Below the pieces are notes generated by a model, which worked only from the letters and a program-made list of their open reading frames with translations, was not told the origin of the DNA and did no database searches. Positions 5,583 through 5,746 of a stretch of DNA of 5,746 bases are shown here, piece by piece; position 1 is the stretch's first letter; each line of letters starts with the position of its first letter. The stretch is from Phenylobacterium sp. (GTDB lineage Bacteria; Pseudomonadota; Alphaproteobacteria; Caulobacterales; Caulobacteraceae), in assembly GCA_028698405.1 (NCBI GenBank), contig JAQVDF010000147.1, positions 1-5,746 of the forward strand, written 5' to 3'. Both the position numbers and the translations under genes were made by a program.

Positions 5583-5634
5583 GTTAACCCTGGCGTTCAT
5601 GGTTCCTTAGAGGCGCACTGGCAAGGTCCGCCCC

Positions 5635-5746
5635 ATGCTGCCGGGTGAGGAAAGCCCCGAGCGCCGCGTGCTGCTCAGCATCGTCGCGCCCGTCTACAAC
5701 GAGGCCGGGGGGATCGAACCCTTCCTGGCCCGCACCCGGCCCATAC
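5635..5746 (+). CDS. Glycosyltransferase family 2, N-terminal fragment (cut by window edge)
   Basis: The only plus-strand gene that looks intact. It begins at ATG 5635, 8 bases after AAGG (5623-5626), and runs off the right edge after 37 codons. The visible part, LLSIVAPVYNEAGGIEPFLA (13-32), is the first strand and loop of a GT-A fold family 2 glycosyltransferase. The PVYNE motif is typical of polyprenyl-phosphate mannosyl/glucosyl transferases of the DPM1/GtrB kind. The acidic DxD motif lies beyond the edge, so the subgroup is a guess. It is divergent from the sulfoxide reductase gene, with 61 bases between the two starts, enough for closely packed promoters. Its product may add to the glycan chemistry of the block to the left, but it belongs to a separate transcript. 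Confidence 0.85.
   Translation, partial: MLPGEESPERRVLLSIVAPVYNEAGGIEPFLARTRPI

Noticed and set aside
5584..5612. TTAACC - 17 bases - TTAGAG as a promoter for the rightmost glycosyltransferase
   Set aside because: The spacing is ideal, but the -10 part matches only 2 of 6 positions, too weak to call.

Overview
The window is GC-rich bacterial DNA, tightly packed and mostly read from the minus strand. GC is strongly preferred at third codon positions, there are repeated 4-base ATGA stop/start overlaps, and the proteins resemble those of Alphaproteobacteria. A member of the Caulobacterales (Caulobacter, Phenylobacterium or Brevundimonas type) is the best guess. That is an inference from style and protein similarity; there is no marker gene here. 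It looks like ordinary chromosome: no RNA gene, CRISPR array, insertion sequence or origin is visible.

Left block (1-1660, minus strand): a lipid or acyl-CoA transcription unit. A complete thiolase (acetyl-CoA C-acyltransferase, 413-1585) is followed after 13 bases by a short-chain dehydrogenase/reductase that runs off the left edge. Upstream of the thiolase are a plausible promoter and a perfect 16-base inverted repeat (1664-1679) that could be an operator.

Middle (1661-2049): a gap without a normal gene. It holds an 84-codon plus-strand frame (1795-2049) that appears to be a deletion chimera. It has the first ~39 residues of a GNAT acetyltransferase, then a piece of an alpha/beta hydrolase just after its nucleophile elbow, then that hydrolase's C-terminal catalytic-His segment, all in one frame. 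Its stop codon shares a CTAG with the stop of the convergent gene.

Right block (2046-5573, minus strand), in order of transcription: a free methionine-(R)-sulfoxide reductase, then after 59 bases a FemAB/CelD-type GNAT protein, a family 2 glycosyltransferase and a cupin/JmjC-like putative Fe(II) oxygenase. The last three are joined by two ATGA overlaps and are probably translationally coupled. Together they look like a small envelope or exopolysaccharide modification cassette: one enzyme transfers a sugar, one transfers an acyl or aminoacyl group, and one may hydroxylate. The FemAB-like protein with its arginine-rich tail recalls the Caulobacter holdfast protein HfsK; this is a hypothesis only. 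On the plus strand at the right edge, a second family 2 glycosyltransferase starts divergently and is cut by the window end.
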